A stretch of 64,000 bases of DNA from Methylobacillus sp. MM3 (GCF_001645185.1 NZ_LXTQ01000030.1:62001-126000); one strand, 5' to 3'; positions 36,033 to 45,963 are shown, counted from the stretch's first letter. Made by a program: numbers and translations. Notes: generated from the letters alone by a model not told the origin.

Positions 36033-37025
36033 ATGGGCATGGCCGATCATCCAACACCTTTTTCCGAGCTTACGCCCGACTTCATCCTGAACGCACTGGA
36101 AAGCCTGCATCTGCGCTGCGATGGCAGGCTGCTGGCGCTCAACAGTTACGAAAACCGCGTCTATCAAGTCGGGATGGAAGACGCGCCGCCTTTCGTGGCG
36201 AAATTTTATCGGCCTTTCCGCTGGAGCGATGCGGCGATCCAGGAAGAGCACGACTTCTCGCAAGCCCTTGCAGCGCAAGAGATTCCCGTTGTTCCGCCAT
36301 TGGAGCTGGCCGGAAGAACGCTGCATCATTTCAACGATTTTCGTTTTGCCGTATTTCCGAGGCGCGGCGGACGCGCGCCGGAGTTAGGCGATCCTGATAC
36401 GCTCGAATGGCTGGGGCGTTTCATCGGCCGTATCCATGCGATCGGCGCTACCTCCGATTTTGTGCAACGGCCGACCCTGGATATTGAAAGCTTCGGCGTG
36501 GAACCGCGCGAGTATCTGCTCACCCACGGATTTATCCCGGCCGATCTGGATGCAGCCTATCGCAGCGTATCCGCCCAGGCGCTGGAAGGCGTGCGCCACT
36601 GCTTCGACCGCGCCGGCGATATCCGTCGTATCCGGCTGCACGGCGATTGCCACCCCGGCAACATACTATGGACGGATGACGGCCCGCACTTTGTCGATTT
36701 CGACGATTGCCGCATGGGGCCGGCCATCCAGGATTTATGGATGCTGCTTTCGGGAGAGCACGGCGACATGGTGCGCCAGCTTTCCGACCTGCTCGCCGGT
36801 TATGAGGATTTTCATGAATTCGATCCGCGCGAGCTGCATCTGGTCGAAGCCTTGCGCACCCTGCGCCTCATTCATTACTCCGCGTGGCTCGCGCGCCGCT
36901 GGGACGACCCGGCTTTCCCGAAAAACTTTCCCTGGTTCAACACCCAGCACTACTGGCAGGATCGCATCCTGGAATTGCGCGAGCAGATCGCACTGATGGA
37001 CGAACCACCGCTGTGGCCGGGATAA
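36033..37025 (+). CDS. srkA: Stress-response Ser/Thr kinase SrkA (YihE)
   Basis: 330 residues of the APH/ChoK kinase fold. Signature segments: LALNSYENRVYQVGMEDAPPFVAKFYRP, the catalytic loop IRLHGDCHPGNILW and metal-binding FVDFDDCRMGPAIQDLWML. In E. coli SrkA protects against programmed death linked to oxidative stress. ATGs at 36033 and 36039 are both possible; neither has a clear Shine-Dalgarno. It heads a rightward group with GNAT, DinB and SDR genes. Confidence 0.93.
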   Translation: MGMADHPTPFSELTPDFILNALESLHLRCDGRLLALNSYENRVYQVGMEDAPPFVAKFYRPFRWSDAAIQEEHDFSQALAAQEIPVVPPLELAGRTLHHFNDFRFAVFPRRGGRAPELGDPDTLEWLGRFIGRIHAIGATSDFVQRPTLDIESFGVEPREYLLTHGFIPADLDAAYRSVSAQALEGVRHCFDRAGDIRRIRLHGDCHPGNILWTDDGPHFVDFDDCRMGPAIQDLWMLLSGEHGDMVRQLSDLLAGYEDFHEFDPRELHLVEALRTLRLIHYSAWLARRWDDPAFPKNFPWFNTQHYWQDRILELREQIALMDEPPLWPG

Positions 37026-37050
37026 TCGATTAAAAACAACAGGAACGCGC

Positions 37051-37476
37051 ATGAATATCCGTACCGCCATCACCGAATCCGAGATTCGCGCCTGCTACCC
37101 TGCAATGCGCGAATTGCGACCGCATCTGAGCGAGGAGGTGTTTGTCTCGCAAGTACAGCGCCAGATGCAGAACCACGGCTACGTGCTGATCTATATTGCC
37201 GCAGAGGGAGAAGTCATGGCGGCCGCCGGTTATCGCGTCGCGGAATTTCTTGCCTGGGGCAAGGCGTGTTATCTCGACGATCTCGTCACACTTGAGTCAG
37301 CGCGCAAGCATGGCTACGGCGGCATGCTGCTGGATTGGCTGATGAACAAGGCCGAAGAGCTCGGCTGCCGGCAATTCCATCTCGATTCCGGCGTGCAGCG
37401 CCATGACGCGCACCGGCTATACCTCGGCCGCAAGATGCAGATCACTTCGCATCATTTTGCGAAAGCGCTGGCATGA
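37051..37476 (+). CDS. GNAT-family N-acetyltransferase
   Basis: 141 residues. GNAT motif A is recognisable in CYLDDLVTLESARKHGYGGMLLDWLMNKA, where the R/Q-x-x-G-x-G/A acetyl-CoA loop is KHGYGG. The C-terminus has FHLDSGVQRHDAHRLYLGRKM. The substrate is unknown. It overlaps the DinB gene by four bases. Confidence 0.88.
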   Translation: MNIRTAITESEIRACYPAMRELRPHLSEEVFVSQVQRQMQNHGYVLIYIAAEGEVMAAAGYRVAEFLAWGKACYLDDLVTLESARKHGYGGMLLDWLMNKAEELGCRQFHLDSGVQRHDAHRLYLGRKMQITSHHFAKALA

Positions 37477-38009
37477 ACGATTGCAAGCAAGTCATCCTGC
37501 TGGCCGCGTATAACGCATGGATGAATACCAAGGTTTTCGAGGCTGCCAGTCGCCTGCCGCATGAGGAAGTCGTACAGGATCGCGGCGCGTTTTTCGGCTC
37601 GATACTCGGCACGTTGAATCATATCGCCGTGGCCGACACCATCTGGTTGCGGCGTTTTTCGATCCTTTCCGCCGAGCAGGCCGCTCTCAAGCCTCTCGAC
37701 GACATGCCGATTCCCACCGCGCTGAATACCGTATTGTTCAGTGAACTTGCAGGGCTGATAGCCTATCGAAAAAGACTGGACGGCATGATCAACGCCTGGG
37801 CAGCAACGCTGACGGATGCGGACTTATCGCGTGAACTGCGTTATGCCAGCCTGAAGGGCATCGCGTCCAACAAGCGTCTGGGCGCCGCGCTCATGCATTT
37901 CTTCAATCATCAGACGCACCACCGCGGCCAGGCCACGACCCTGCTACACCAGGCAGGGCAGGATGTCGGGATAACCGACCTGATCGCGCTCATATCCGAC
38001 ACAGACTGA
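37473..38009 (+). CDS. DinB-family metal-binding protein
   Basis: 178 residues, a four-helix bundle. Metal-ligand histidines lie in GTLNHIAVADTIWLRRF and FNHQTHHRGQATTLL, the typical pattern of DinB/YfiT-like proteins. The family includes thiol-dependent S-transferases and damage-induced proteins of unknown activity. Coupled to the GNAT gene, and 14 bases before an SDR gene. Confidence 0.88.
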   Translation: MNDCKQVILLAAYNAWMNTKVFEAASRLPHEEVVQDRGAFFGSILGTLNHIAVADTIWLRRFSILSAEQAALKPLDDMPIPTALNTVLFSELAGLIAYRKRLDGMINAWAATLTDADLSRELRYASLKGIASNKRLGAALMHFFNHQTHHRGQATTLLHQAGQDVGITDLIALISDTD

Positions 38010-38023
38010 ATACTGGAGAACAC

Positions 38024-38719
38024 ATGTTTACCTTATTGATCACCGGCGCCAATCGCGGCCTCGGACTTGAATTCGCCAAGCAATATGCCACCGCCGGCTG
38101 GCGCGTACTGGCCTGCTGCCGCGCACCGGAAAATGCCGACAAACTGCAGGCGCTGGCGGACGCGGCGCAAGGGCGGGTGACGCTGCATGCACTCGATGTA
38201 GCAGACCTGAGCGCCATCGATGATCTGGCGCAGCAGCTCCGCGGCACGCCTATCGACCTCATCATCAACAATGCCGGCATATATCCGGATCGCACCGGCG
38301 GCTTCGGGCAACTCGATTACGACGCATGGATGATGGCTTTCCTCGTCAATACAATGGCACCGATGAAAATCACCGAGGCCTTCATTTCCAATCTTGAGTC
38401 GGGCAAGGGCAAAACCGTCGCCACGGTCAGCAGCAAGATGGGCAGCCTGGACGACAACACCAGCGGCGGCTGTTATCTCTATCGCTCCAGCAAGGCCGCG
38501 GTCAACATGGTGATGAAAAGCCTGTCGCTCGACCTTGAATCGCGTGGCATACGCGCGGTGATTCTGCATCCCGGCTGGGTGCAGACCGACATGGGCGGCG
38601 CGAACGCGCTGATCACTGCCGAGACCAGCGTTGCCGGCATGCGCAAGGTGCTGGATCATGCAACGGCCGATGACTCCGGCCGCTTTATCGGCTACGACGG
38701 CATCGAAATCGCTTGGTAA
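38024..38719 (+). CDS. Short-chain dehydrogenase/reductase
   Basis: 231 residues. The NAD(P)-binding TGANRGLGLEFAKQ is at the N-terminus, with NNAGIYPDRTGGFG and an active-site YRSSKAAVNMVMK; the catalytic Tyr and Lys are intact. Similar to C-factor/sniffer-type SDRs. TGGAG lies about eight bases before the ATG. It is the last of four genes from srkA. Confidence 0.9.
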   Translation: MFTLLITGANRGLGLEFAKQYATAGWRVLACCRAPENADKLQALADAAQGRVTLHALDVADLSAIDDLAQQLRGTPIDLIINNAGIYPDRTGGFGQLDYDAWMMAFLVNTMAPMKITEAFISNLESGKGKTVATVSSKMGSLDDNTSGGCYLYRSSKAAVNMVMKSLSLDLESRGIRAVILHPGWVQTDMGGANALITAETSVAGMRKVLDHATADDSGRFIGYDGIEIAW

Positions 38720-38789
38720 CCAAGGGCATCCGGTTAGTGCAGCCGGAGCCGCCTGCGGCTTGCACCCGACGGCTTTCTGGTCCAGAATC

Positions 38790-38814
38790 CCCCGGCCCTT
38801 TCGGGGAACCTTTT
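38790..38814 (+). terminator. Terminator-like hairpin after the SDR gene
   Basis: CCCCG-GCCCTTT-CGGGG with TTTT a few bases further. It is short and in a GC-rich stretch between the SDR gene and the beta-propeller gene. Confidence 0.35.
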
Positions 38815-38906
38815 ACCCCTGATCGATTCTCAACACCAGGTACATGGCGCCGGGCTTGGAAGCGTTCATGGTCTGTGGCAACCCCTTCAATACGGAGATT
38901 ATCTGC

Positions 38907-39977
38907 ATGAAACATCCGCAAAATAAATACAAGATTACTGCTGCATTACTGTTCGCCCTGGGCATGGGCAGCACATCCGCAATGGCCGGCGACAAAGGCG
39001 TGGCCTATGTTTCCAACCAGGACGGCGGCGTGACGATCATCGATCTTGCTACCATGGAAACCAAAGGTTCCCTCGATATCGGCGCCAAGGGCCCGCGCGG
39101 CATTGGCGTCACGAGCGACGGCAAATTTCTCGTCACCGCCAACCGCGACGACGGCAATATCTCCGTCATCGATCTTGCTGCCGGCAAGGTCGTGAAGCAT
39201 ATTCCCATCGGCAAGAATCCCGAATTCGTACGTGTATTGGGCGACAAGGTGTATATCTCCTATGAACCCAGCTCCAAGGGCGGCCCGCCCCCGAAACCTG
39301 GTGCCGCGCCTGTGGAAGACGATGACGACGACGAGGAAAAGATTCCGGCCAAGATTTCGGTCGTCGATCTGAAGCAAGGCAAGGTTGTGCAGGAAATCAC
39401 CGGCGGCCCGGAAACCGAAGGCATCGAGTTTTCCAAGGATGGCAAGAAACTGGTGATCACCAACGAAGCCGACAACACCATAACCGTACACGATATCCAA
39501 TCCGGCAAGCTGCTGAAGACGATCCATACGCATAAGTACGGCGATCGCCCGCGCGGCATCAAGGTTTCGCCGGATGGCTCCTTCTATGTTTCCACGCTGG
39601 AATACGGCAACAAGTTCATGGTGCTGGACAAGAACTTCAATCCGGTGAAGACGGTTAATACCGGCAAGACGCCTTACGGCATTTCGTTCGACCCCGAAGG
39701 CAAGAATATCTATGTCGCCGCTTCCAAGGAAAAGACCATGGAAGTATATAACGCCAAGACTTTCAAGAAAGTGAAGAGCGTGACCACCGGCGACCGTTGC
39801 TGGCACTTCAGCTTCACCCCCGACAAGCAGAACGTGTTGCTCGCCTGCGGCAAGTCCGATGAAGTGCTGGTGATCGATACCCAAAAACTGGAAGTCACCA
39901 AACGCATCGGCGACAAGCAAATGCCTTGGGGGATTGTGACGTACCCGAAATCAGCCGGCACGCTGGATAAGCCCTGA
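38907..39977 (+). CDS. YVTN/YncE-like secreted beta-propeller protein
   Basis: 356 residues from the ATG at 38907 with a signal peptide ending SAMA. About six to seven blades with YVTN-like units are visible (GVAYVSNQDGGVTIIDLATM; FLVTANRDDGNISVIDLAAGKVV; YVAASKEKTMEVYNAKTFKKV). A Pro-rich, highly acidic insert (EDDDDDEE) at about residues 135-143 interrupts one blade and may bind Ca2+ or a metal. Periplasmic. Such proteins often serve as scaffolds or redox partners; none is adjacent. Confidence 0.88.
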   Translation: MKHPQNKYKITAALLFALGMGSTSAMAGDKGVAYVSNQDGGVTIIDLATMETKGSLDIGAKGPRGIGVTSDGKFLVTANRDDGNISVIDLAAGKVVKHIPIGKNPEFVRVLGDKVYISYEPSSKGGPPPKPGAAPVEDDDDDEEKIPAKISVVDLKQGKVVQEITGGPETEGIEFSKDGKKLVITNEADNTITVHDIQSGKLLKTIHTHKYGDRPRGIKVSPDGSFYVSTLEYGNKFMVLDKNFNPVKTVNTGKTPYGISFDPEGKNIYVAASKEKTMEVYNAKTFKKVKSVTTGDRCWHFSFTPDKQNVLLACGKSDEVLVIDTQKLEVTKRIGDKQMPWGIVTYPKSAGTLDKP

Positions 39978-39983
39978 TCGATA

Positions 39984-40008
39984 GCCCGGCTTGGCTCCCA
40001 GGCCGGGC
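39984..40008 (+). terminator. Hairpin after the beta-propeller gene
   Basis: GCCCGGC and GCCGGGC pair across 11 bases immediately after the stop codon. There is no T run; the short dispersed repeat starts three bases later. Confidence 0.45.
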
Positions 40009-40010
40009 AT

Positions 40011-40081
40011 GTAGCGCAGGCGTCCTCGCCTGCATCAGCCCATGTGTCTACGGGGAATGCAGGCGAGGACGCCTGCGCTAC
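40011..40081. repeat. 71-bp palindromic repeat, family 2, copy 1
   Basis: Perfect 25-bp inverted arms (40011-40035 and 40057-40081) beginning GTAGCGCAGGCGTCC. The same arms recur, less perfectly, at 52582-52652, and one half-copy remains at 56027. It is an intergenic dispersed repeat with no coding content, lying between convergent genes. Confidence 0.85.
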
Positions 40082-40096
40082 GAAAATCAGCCTGGA

Positions 40097-40303
40097 TTAC
40101 TCCAGGCTGATTTCACCATCAAAGCTGACGTTGAGATTCAACTCCCCTATCATCAGCGTCATTTTTGCCGGCAGTTTCTCATAGCCTTTGAGCTGCCCGC
40201 TGGAAATAGCGGCGGTAACGGCCTTTTCAATTTCGTGCTGCGAATGCACGCCGACCATCTTGAGATACTTGCGTATGCTCATGTTGAAAGTTTCTTCGTT
40301 CAT
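40097..40303 (-). CDS. Small DUF6494-like protein
   Basis: 68 residues: MNEETFNMSIRKYLKMVGVHSQHEIEKAV, then GYEKLPAKMTLMIGELNLNVSFDGEISLE. This matches a widespread small proteobacterial protein (DUF6494) of unknown function: a helical first half and a two-strand end. It is likely co-transcribed with the Yip1-like gene upstream. Confidence 0.8.
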   Translation of the reverse strand: MNEETFNMSIRKYLKMVGVHSQHEIEKAVTAAISSGQLKGYEKLPAKMTLMIGELNLNVSFDGEISLE

Positions 40304-40345
40304 GTCGATATCCTTTCATCTTAAAGGATGGCGTGCGCTCAGCTG

Positions 40346-40951
40346 TCACGCCAATAGCGGCATGGAATATTGCAGATTCTGGATACTGCCCCAGACCACC
40401 AGCGTGCACACCATCAGAAAGCCCAAGGCCACCGTGCCGGCGATCAGCACCGCGCCGAATACAAGCGTGGCATGTCCTTGCTCCTTCATCCTGAATACAA
40501 CCGGAATGCCGTAATACAGCAGCCCAGCCGTCGCCATCAGCGCCATGGCAATGACAACCACGTTGACAAGGGCGTTCGGAACGAGCAGAAAAATCGGCGC
40601 CATCCATAACGGTGTTGGAGCCACGGCCGCAATGATGAACGAATCTTTGAAGGACGGATGAATTTCACCCAGTTCGCCCAACTGCCGGATCAACGTCGCC
40701 ATGACAGGCACCACCGCCAATTCCACCAGAAAAAACACCATACCGATCAGTAACAGCTTGGAGGAGTTCATGCTCGGGAAAAACTGGCCGCCGTATTTGC
40801 CGCCCGCCAGGAAAAGCATCAATGGGGGGATCAGCGAAAACGGAATGACATGCAGGAAAAAGATGCTGGATATCGTGGGCTTGCTGCGCACCAGACGGCT
40901 CCAGCCCTTGGCAGGTGTTGCAAATAGCGAGAACAGGGTTAACGGATTCAT
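40346..40951 (-). CDS. Yip1-domain inner-membrane protein
   Basis: 201 residues with five predicted membrane helices. The N-terminus (LFSLFATPAKGWSRLVRSKP) is the usual amphipathic start of bacterial Yip1 proteins; APTPLWMAPIFLLVPN and the ending hydrophobic helices complete it. Function unknown. Confidence 0.88.
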   Translation of the reverse strand: MNPLTLFSLFATPAKGWSRLVRSKPTISSIFFLHVIPFSLIPPLMLFLAGGKYGGQFFPSMNSSKLLLIGMVFFLVELAVVPVMATLIRQLGELGEIHPSFKDSFIIAAVAPTPLWMAPIFLLVPNALVNVVVIAMALMATAGLLYYGIPVVFRMKEQGHATLVFGAVLIAGTVALGFLMVCTLVVWGSIQNLQYSMPLLA

Positions 40952-41259
40952 TTATGTCTCCTCCTAATTCATTGCGAAGTCGCCTGAAAATGCAGCGAGG
41001 AAGACGTGATATCGGCGCTTGCAACCCGTGCGCATGACACTGACGGAGCTTCTCACCACATTCAAAAACAGCTTACAAGAGCTTGTTTTGATGCTCAGTT
41101 TACTATTTCGCCCTGCGTTGTACAGTGTTTTTAAAAGAGTTGCCACTCACCAAATATCATACTAACATTGTCGGGTATTGAGCTGTTTCAACAGGCTCTT
41201 ACGGGGTGTAGCACGAGTACTAGCGAAGAACTTCTTTGCTGTAGAAAGTGAGGCACGAC
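40952..41259. other. 308-base divergent region upstream of the oxidase cluster
   Basis: No gene is seen. A possible sigma-70 promoter for the rightward DUF2244-cox genes is TTGCCA (41140-41145), 17 bases, TAACAT (41163-41168). AAGAGCTTGTT (from 41077) and AACAGGCTCTT (to 41200) are imperfectly inverted and resemble the terminal repeats of the 270-bp elements. This may be a decayed, internally deleted relative. Confidence 0.35.
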
Positions 41260-41745
41260 ATGGTCGATGTCAGCGGTTCGACATCATCAGTGCACTACTC
41301 CATCACCGCCAGGCCAAATTGTTCATTGTCCCCGGCAGGCACTCTTTGCGCCTTCTGCATCATCGCTTTTGTCACGCTGGCGGTCGCGCTGGCTTTCACC
41401 TTACTCGGCGCATGGCCCATCCTGCCTTTTGCCGGCCTTGAACTGCTCATCCTCTGGTTCTGCTTCCGCCATATCTGGCGGCATGCCCATGATTACGAAC
41501 GCCTCACCATAGACGACCACAAGGTCATCGTCGAAAAGCACGATCCTACGTGCGACAGCCATGTCGAGCTGAACGGCTACTGGGCTGCCGTCGTCCTGGA
41601 GTTCATGCCCGATGGCGACTGCCGCCGGCTTGCATTGCGCTCACACGGCAAGGAAATCGAATTCGGAAGACTACTCAATAGCGAAGAAAAACTCGATCTC
41701 GGGCGAGTGCTGCAATCCCGCCTGGGTTCTTACCCGACGACATGA
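41260..41745 (+). CDS. DUF2244 membrane protein
   Basis: 161 residues from the ATG at 41260 (GTGAGG seven bases upstream). Two adjacent membrane helices (LCAFCIIAFVTLAVALAFTLLG; PILPFAGLELLILWFCF) are followed by HDYERLTIDDHKVIVEK and a C-terminal EIEFGRLLNSEEKLDLGRVL. The DUF2244 family is commonly encoded next to cytochrome c oxidase genes, as here, 12 bases before coxB; its role is unknown. Confidence 0.88.
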   Translation: MVDVSGSTSSVHYSITARPNCSLSPAGTLCAFCIIAFVTLAVALAFTLLGAWPILPFAGLELLILWFCFRHIWRHAHDYERLTIDDHKVIVEKHDPTCDSHVELNGYWAAVVLEFMPDGDCRRLALRSHGKEIEFGRLLNSEEKLDLGRVLQSRLGSYPTT

Positions 41746-41757
41746 AAGGATAAAAAT

Positions 41758-42948
41758 ATGCCCTGCAATATCCGATCAGCTCTACCAACAATAACGATCA
41801 GCTTATCCGCCACTTCGGCATATGCAGACTTCCGATTCAACCTTCAACCCGCAGTAACTCCGATTGCTACGGAAATCTATGATCTTCACAACCTGATCCT
41901 GCTGGTTTGCCTGGCGATCTTCATTGTCGTGTTCGGTGTGATGTTCTATGCGCTGTACAAGCATCGAAAATCGGTCGGGCATTCGCCAGCGCAATTCAGT
42001 CACAACACCAAGCTGGAAGTCGTCTGGACCATCATTCCGTTTTTCATCCTGGTCGGCATGGCCTACCCCACAACCCAGACTATCTTGCGAATGAAAACCG
42101 TCGAAAACACCGACATGAGCATCAAGGTGACGGGGCGCCAGTGGTATTGGGAATATGAATACATGGACGCGGGCGTCAACTACGTCAGCAATCTCGCCAC
42201 CCCGCGCGATCAGATCGACAACAAGGCGGCAAAAACCCCGCATTACCTGCTGGAAGTCGACCAGCCGATGGTCGTTCCCACCGGCAAGAAAGTCCGGCTG
42301 CTGCTGACGGCTTCGGATGTGATCCATTCATGGTGGATTCCGGCTTTCGGCGTCAAGCAGGATGCGATACCCGGTTTTATCAATGAAGCCTGGTTCCAGG
42401 TGGATAAACCCGGCATTTATCGCGGCCAGTGCGCCGAGCTGTGCGGTGTCGGCCACGGCTTCATGCCCATCGTCGTCGAGGCCAAGCCGCAGGAGGAATA
42501 CGACGCATGGCTCAAGAATCAAAAAGCCCAGCTTGCCGCGACCGCGGAAGCAGCGACCAAGGATTACACGCTGGACGAATTGAAGACACGCGGCGAAACC
42601 ATTTTCAATTCCCGCTGCGCCGCTTGCCACCAGGCCAACGGGCAGGGTATTCCGGGCGTATTTCCGCCGTTGGTCGGAGGCGCGGCATTCGCCAACCAGG
42701 ACACCCTCAAACGCCTTGCGGAACGGGGGTTCGCGAAAGACGGCAAGATTGTGCTGGGGCCGAAAGACAAGCATCTGGACATCGTGATGCACGGCATCCC
42801 CGGCACGGCTATGCAAGGGCTAGGCGCACAAATGACGGATCTGGAAGTGGCAGCCGTGATCACTTACGAACGCAATAGCTGGGGCAACAAGACGGGCGAT
42901 ATGCTTCAGCCCAAGGAAGTCGCCGCAGTACGCAAATCAAAAGGATAA
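41758..42948 (+). CDS. coxB: Cytochrome c oxidase subunit II with fused cytochrome c domain
   Basis: 396 residues: signal peptide, two membrane helices, then the CuA cupredoxin domain with [18 protein letters not shown] (both Cys, His and Met ligands). A C-terminal cytochrome c domain ([19 protein letters not shown]; axial Met in GTAMQGLG) follows, as in caa3-type enzymes. It passes electrons from its own heme c to CuA. First of coxB-coxA-coxC. No cox11/ctaG assembly gene sits between coxA and coxC, unlike many relatives. Confidence 0.95.
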   Translation: MPCNIRSALPTITISLSATSAYADFRFNLQPAVTPIATEIYDLHNLILLVCLAIFIVVFGVMFYALYKHRKSVGHSPAQFSHNTKLEVVWTIIPFFILVGMAYPTTQTILRMKTVENTDMSIKVTGRQWYWEYEYMDAGVNYVSNLATPRDQIDNKAAKTPHYLLEVDQPMVVPTGKKVRLLLTASDVIHSWWIPAFGVKQDAIPGFINEAWFQVDKPGIYRGQCAELCGVGHGFMPIVVEAKPQEEYDAWLKNQKAQLAATAEAATKDYTLDELKTRGETIFNSRCAACHQANGQGIPGVFPPLVGGAAFANQDTLKRLAERGFAKDGKIVLGPKDKHLDIVMHGIPGTAMQGLGAQMTDLEVAAVITYERNSWGNKTGDMLQPKEVAAVRKSKG

Positions 42949-42959
42949 GGAGAGGACGA

Positions 42960-44534
42960 ATGGCTACGACGACCCTGCACGATGCGCATCACGACGCACA
43001 TCCGACCGGCGTGATGCGCTGGCTGACTTCCACCAACCATAAGGATATCGGTACGCTGTACCTCTGGTTCAGCTTCATCATGTTCCTGTTTGCCGGCGGA
43101 CTGGCGATGCTGATCCGCGCGGAACTGTTTCAGCCCGGACTGCAATTCTTCCAGCCCAATCTGTTCAATCAGTTCACCACCATGCACGGCCTGATCATGA
43201 TTTTCGGCGCGATCATGCCGGCCTTCGTCGGCTTCGCCAACTGGCAGATTCCGATGATGATAGGTGCGCCGGACATGGCTTTCCCCCGGCTCAACAACTG
43301 GAGTTTCTGGCTGCTGCCGGCGGCGGCCTCGCTGCTGCTGATGTCCTTCCTGATGCCCGGCGGAGCGGCTGCGGGCGGCTGGACAATGTATCCGCCACTG
43401 TTTATCCAGGGCGGCATGTCGTATGACATGACGATATTTGCGATACATATCATGGGGCTATCATCGATCATCGGTTCGATCAATATCATCACTACCATAC
43501 TCAACATGCGCACTCCGGGCATGACGATGATGAAAATGCCGATTTTCGTGTGGACCTGGCTGATTACCGCCTTCCTGCTGCTTTCGGCCATGCCGGTGCT
43601 GGCTTCGGCGGTTACCATGCTGCTCACCGACCGTCATTTCGGCACGTATTTCTTCAATGCGGCCGGCGGCGGCGACCCGGTGATGTTCCAGCACATTTTC
43701 TGGTTCTTCGGGCATCCTGAGGTGTACATCATGATCCTGCCTGCGTTCGGCATCCTGTCGAGCATCATCCCGACCTTCTCGCGCAAGCCGCTCTTCGGCT
43801 ACGACTCGATGGTGTATGCCACGGCCGCCATCGCGCTGCTGTCTTTCCTCGTCTGGGCGCACCACATGTTCACCGTGGGCATGCCGGCGGCTTCGCAGCT
43901 GTTCTTCATGTATGCCACGATGCTGATCGCGATCCCAACCGGGGTAAAGGTATTCAACTGGACGGCGACGATGTGGCGCGGATCGATCACCTTCGAAACG
44001 CCCATGCTGTTTGCCATTGCCGTGGTCTGCCTGTTCACCATCGGCGGATTCAGCGGCCTGGTGCTGGCGATCGTGCCGGTGGATATCCAGTTGCAGGACA
44101 CTTATTACGTCGTCGCGCATTTCCATTACGTGCTGTTTTCCGGCGCGGCGATGAGCATCATGGCGGGCGTGTACTACTGGCTGCCAAAATGGACCGGCCA
44201 CATGTACGACGAGCGGCTGGGCAAGATCCATTTCTGGCTGACGACCATTGCGTTCAACGTCACGTTCTTTCCGATGCATTTCATCGGCCTGGCCGGCATG
44301 CCGCGCCGCATTCCCGATTATGCGTTGCAATTTGCCGAATTCAACATGCTGCAATCGATAGGCTCTTTTGTGCTGGGCGCGAGCCAGCTGCTATTCCTGT
44401 ATACGGTCATCAAGTGCATACGCGGCGGAGCAACCGCGGGAGACCGACCATGGGAAGGCGCGGACAGTCTGGAGTGGACGCTCACATCGCCGCCGCCTTA
44501 TCACTCGTTCCAAACCGCACCGGCGTTCAAATAA
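42960..44534 (+). CDS. coxA: Cytochrome c oxidase subunit I
   Basis: 524 residues with twelve helices. All key residues are visible: low-spin heme His in [10 protein letters not shown] and in HFHYVLFSG; CuB ligands in [14 protein letters not shown] (with the cross-linked Tyr) and WAHHMFTVG; and the high-spin heme His before YVLFSG. It belongs to A-type aa3 oxidases and pumps protons while reducing O2. It is 12 bases after coxB and 22 before coxC. Confidence 0.97.
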   Translation: MATTTLHDAHHDAHPTGVMRWLTSTNHKDIGTLYLWFSFIMFLFAGGLAMLIRAELFQPGLQFFQPNLFNQFTTMHGLIMIFGAIMPAFVGFANWQIPMMIGAPDMAFPRLNNWSFWLLPAAASLLLMSFLMPGGAAAGGWTMYPPLFIQGGMSYDMTIFAIHIMGLSSIIGSINIITTILNMRTPGMTMMKMPIFVWTWLITAFLLLSAMPVLASAVTMLLTDRHFGTYFFNAAGGGDPVMFQHIFWFFGHPEVYIMILPAFGILSSIIPTFSRKPLFGYDSMVYATAAIALLSFLVWAHHMFTVGMPAASQLFFMYATMLIAIPTGVKVFNWTATMWRGSITFETPMLFAIAVVCLFTIGGFSGLVLAIVPVDIQLQDTYYVVAHFHYVLFSGAAMSIMAGVYYWLPKWTGHMYDERLGKIHFWLTTIAFNVTFFPMHFIGLAGMPRRIPDYALQFAEFNMLQSIGSFVLGASQLLFLYTVIKCIRGGATAGDRPWEGADSLEWTLTSPPPYHSFQTAPAFK

Positions 44535-44555
44535 CGAATAACGGAAGGATTTGTA

Positions 44556-45401
44556 ATGGAAACCATCGAACATGTAGATACCGAGCGCTATTACGTTCCG
44601 GCGCCATCCTGGTGGCCGCTCATCGGCTCGATTGCCCTGCTCCTGCTGGCGTCCGGTTTTGTCGTCCTGCTACAGAACAATACTTTCGGCGCCTACGTGA
44701 TGATCGCCGGCGCACTGATTCTCGTCACCATGCTGTTCGGATGGTTCGGGACAGTCATACGCGAGAGCATCGGGGGCTTGTTCAACGATCAGGTCGATAC
44801 TTCCTACCGCTGGGGTATGGGCTGGTTCATTTTCTCTGAAGTGATGTTCTTCGGAGCATTGTTCGGCGCCCTCTTCTACTCACGCATCATTACCATCCCG
44901 GAATTGGGCGATACCGATCTGCTATGGCCGGGTTTCGACGCCGTCTGGCCCAGCGCCGGACCGGGGGTAAAAGAAGCATTCGCGCCGATGGGAGCCTGGG
45001 GCATCCCCGCCATCAATACGCTGATTTTGCTTAGCTCCGGCGCAACCATTACCTGGGCGCACTGGGGTTTGAAAAACAACAACCGCACCCAGCTCAAGGC
45101 CGGCCTGATACTCACCATCCTGCTCGGCGCACTTTTCATCGGCCTGCAGATACATGAGTACTCTACCGCCACCTTTACCTTCAAGACCGGCATCTACGGC
45201 GCCACCTTTTATATCCTGACAGGATTCCACGGCGCGCACGTCACCCTAGGAGCCATCATGCTCTCGGTCATTCTTGCCCGGGTTTATGCCGGCCATTTCA
45301 CGCCAGAACGCCACTTTGCCTTCGAAGCGGTGTCCTGGTACTGGCATTTTGTCGATGTAGTCTGGCTATTGCTGTTCGTCTTCGTTTACTGGCTGGTTTA
45401 G
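44556..45401 (+). CDS. coxC: Cytochrome c oxidase subunit III
   Basis: 281 residues, seven helices. Typical segments: RYYVPAPSWWPLIGSIALLLL, WGMGWFIFSEVMFFGALFGALFYSR (with the conserved Glu), and LTGFHGAHVTLGA, ending in SWYWHFVDVVWLLLFVFVYWL. It stabilises the subunit I core and its O2 channels. Located directly after coxA. Confidence 0.96.
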   Translation: METIEHVDTERYYVPAPSWWPLIGSIALLLLASGFVVLLQNNTFGAYVMIAGALILVTMLFGWFGTVIRESIGGLFNDQVDTSYRWGMGWFIFSEVMFFGALFGALFYSRIITIPELGDTDLLWPGFDAVWPSAGPGVKEAFAPMGAWGIPAINTLILLSSGATITWAHWGLKNNNRTQLKAGLILTILLGALFIGLQIHEYSTATFTFKTGIYGATFYILTGFHGAHVTLGAIMLSVILARVYAGHFTPERHFAFEAVSWYWHFVDVVWLLLFVFVYWLV

Positions 45402-45441
45402 CCAACCCTGATGTTTTTCATACAACGAAAGGGACTGGAAA

Positions 45442-45963
45442 ATGAATCGCAGACTTTATTTCATGCTTCCGGATACCGAGAGCGCACACGCGATGATGAA
45501 TGATTTGCTCCTCGCGCGCGTCAACGCTAACCGTATCCATTTTCTTGCAAAACCTGGCGTGGAGATCGGCGACCTGCCCGAAGCATCCATTGTCGAACGC
45601 ACCGACTTTCTCGAAGGCTGGGAAATCGGTACGCTTCTCGGCGGTGTGTTTGGCTTGGTGGCCGGGCTGCTGGCGGTATGGATTCCTCCTTGGCCGTTCG
45701 AAAATCCGGTGCCGCTGCTCGCCATCCCCATTTGCATTGTCGTTGGCCTGATTTCCGGCGGCCTGTGGACCGGGATGGTCGCGAGCGCCATTCCCGATCA
45801 CCGGCTGAAACCTTTCGAAGGAGAAATCGCGAAAGGCAAGGTATTGATGATGGTGCTGATACCGTTCCATCGCGTCGAGGAAATCCGGGCGCTAGTCGTC
45901 AAGAAACACCCGGAGGCCGTTTATGACGGGACATGGCCTTCGGAGCATGTGATTTTTCCGTAA
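45442..45963 (+). CDS. DUF1269-like two-helix membrane protein
   Basis: 173 residues. A ferredoxin-like N-terminus (RRLYFMLPDTESAHAMMNDLL) precedes two adjacent membrane helices rich in glycine (GTLLGGVFGLVAGLLAVW; PLLAIPICIVVGLISGGLW) and a C-terminal charged region. This layout is that of the DUF1269-type proteins; function unknown. It follows coxC by 40 bases and may belong to the oxidase transcript. Confidence 0.7.
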   Translation: MNRRLYFMLPDTESAHAMMNDLLLARVNANRIHFLAKPGVEIGDLPEASIVERTDFLEGWEIGTLLGGVFGLVAGLLAVWIPPWPFENPVPLLAIPICIVVGLISGGLWTGMVASAIPDHRLKPFEGEIAKGKVLMMVLIPFHRVEEIRALVVKKHPEAVYDGTWPSEHVIFP

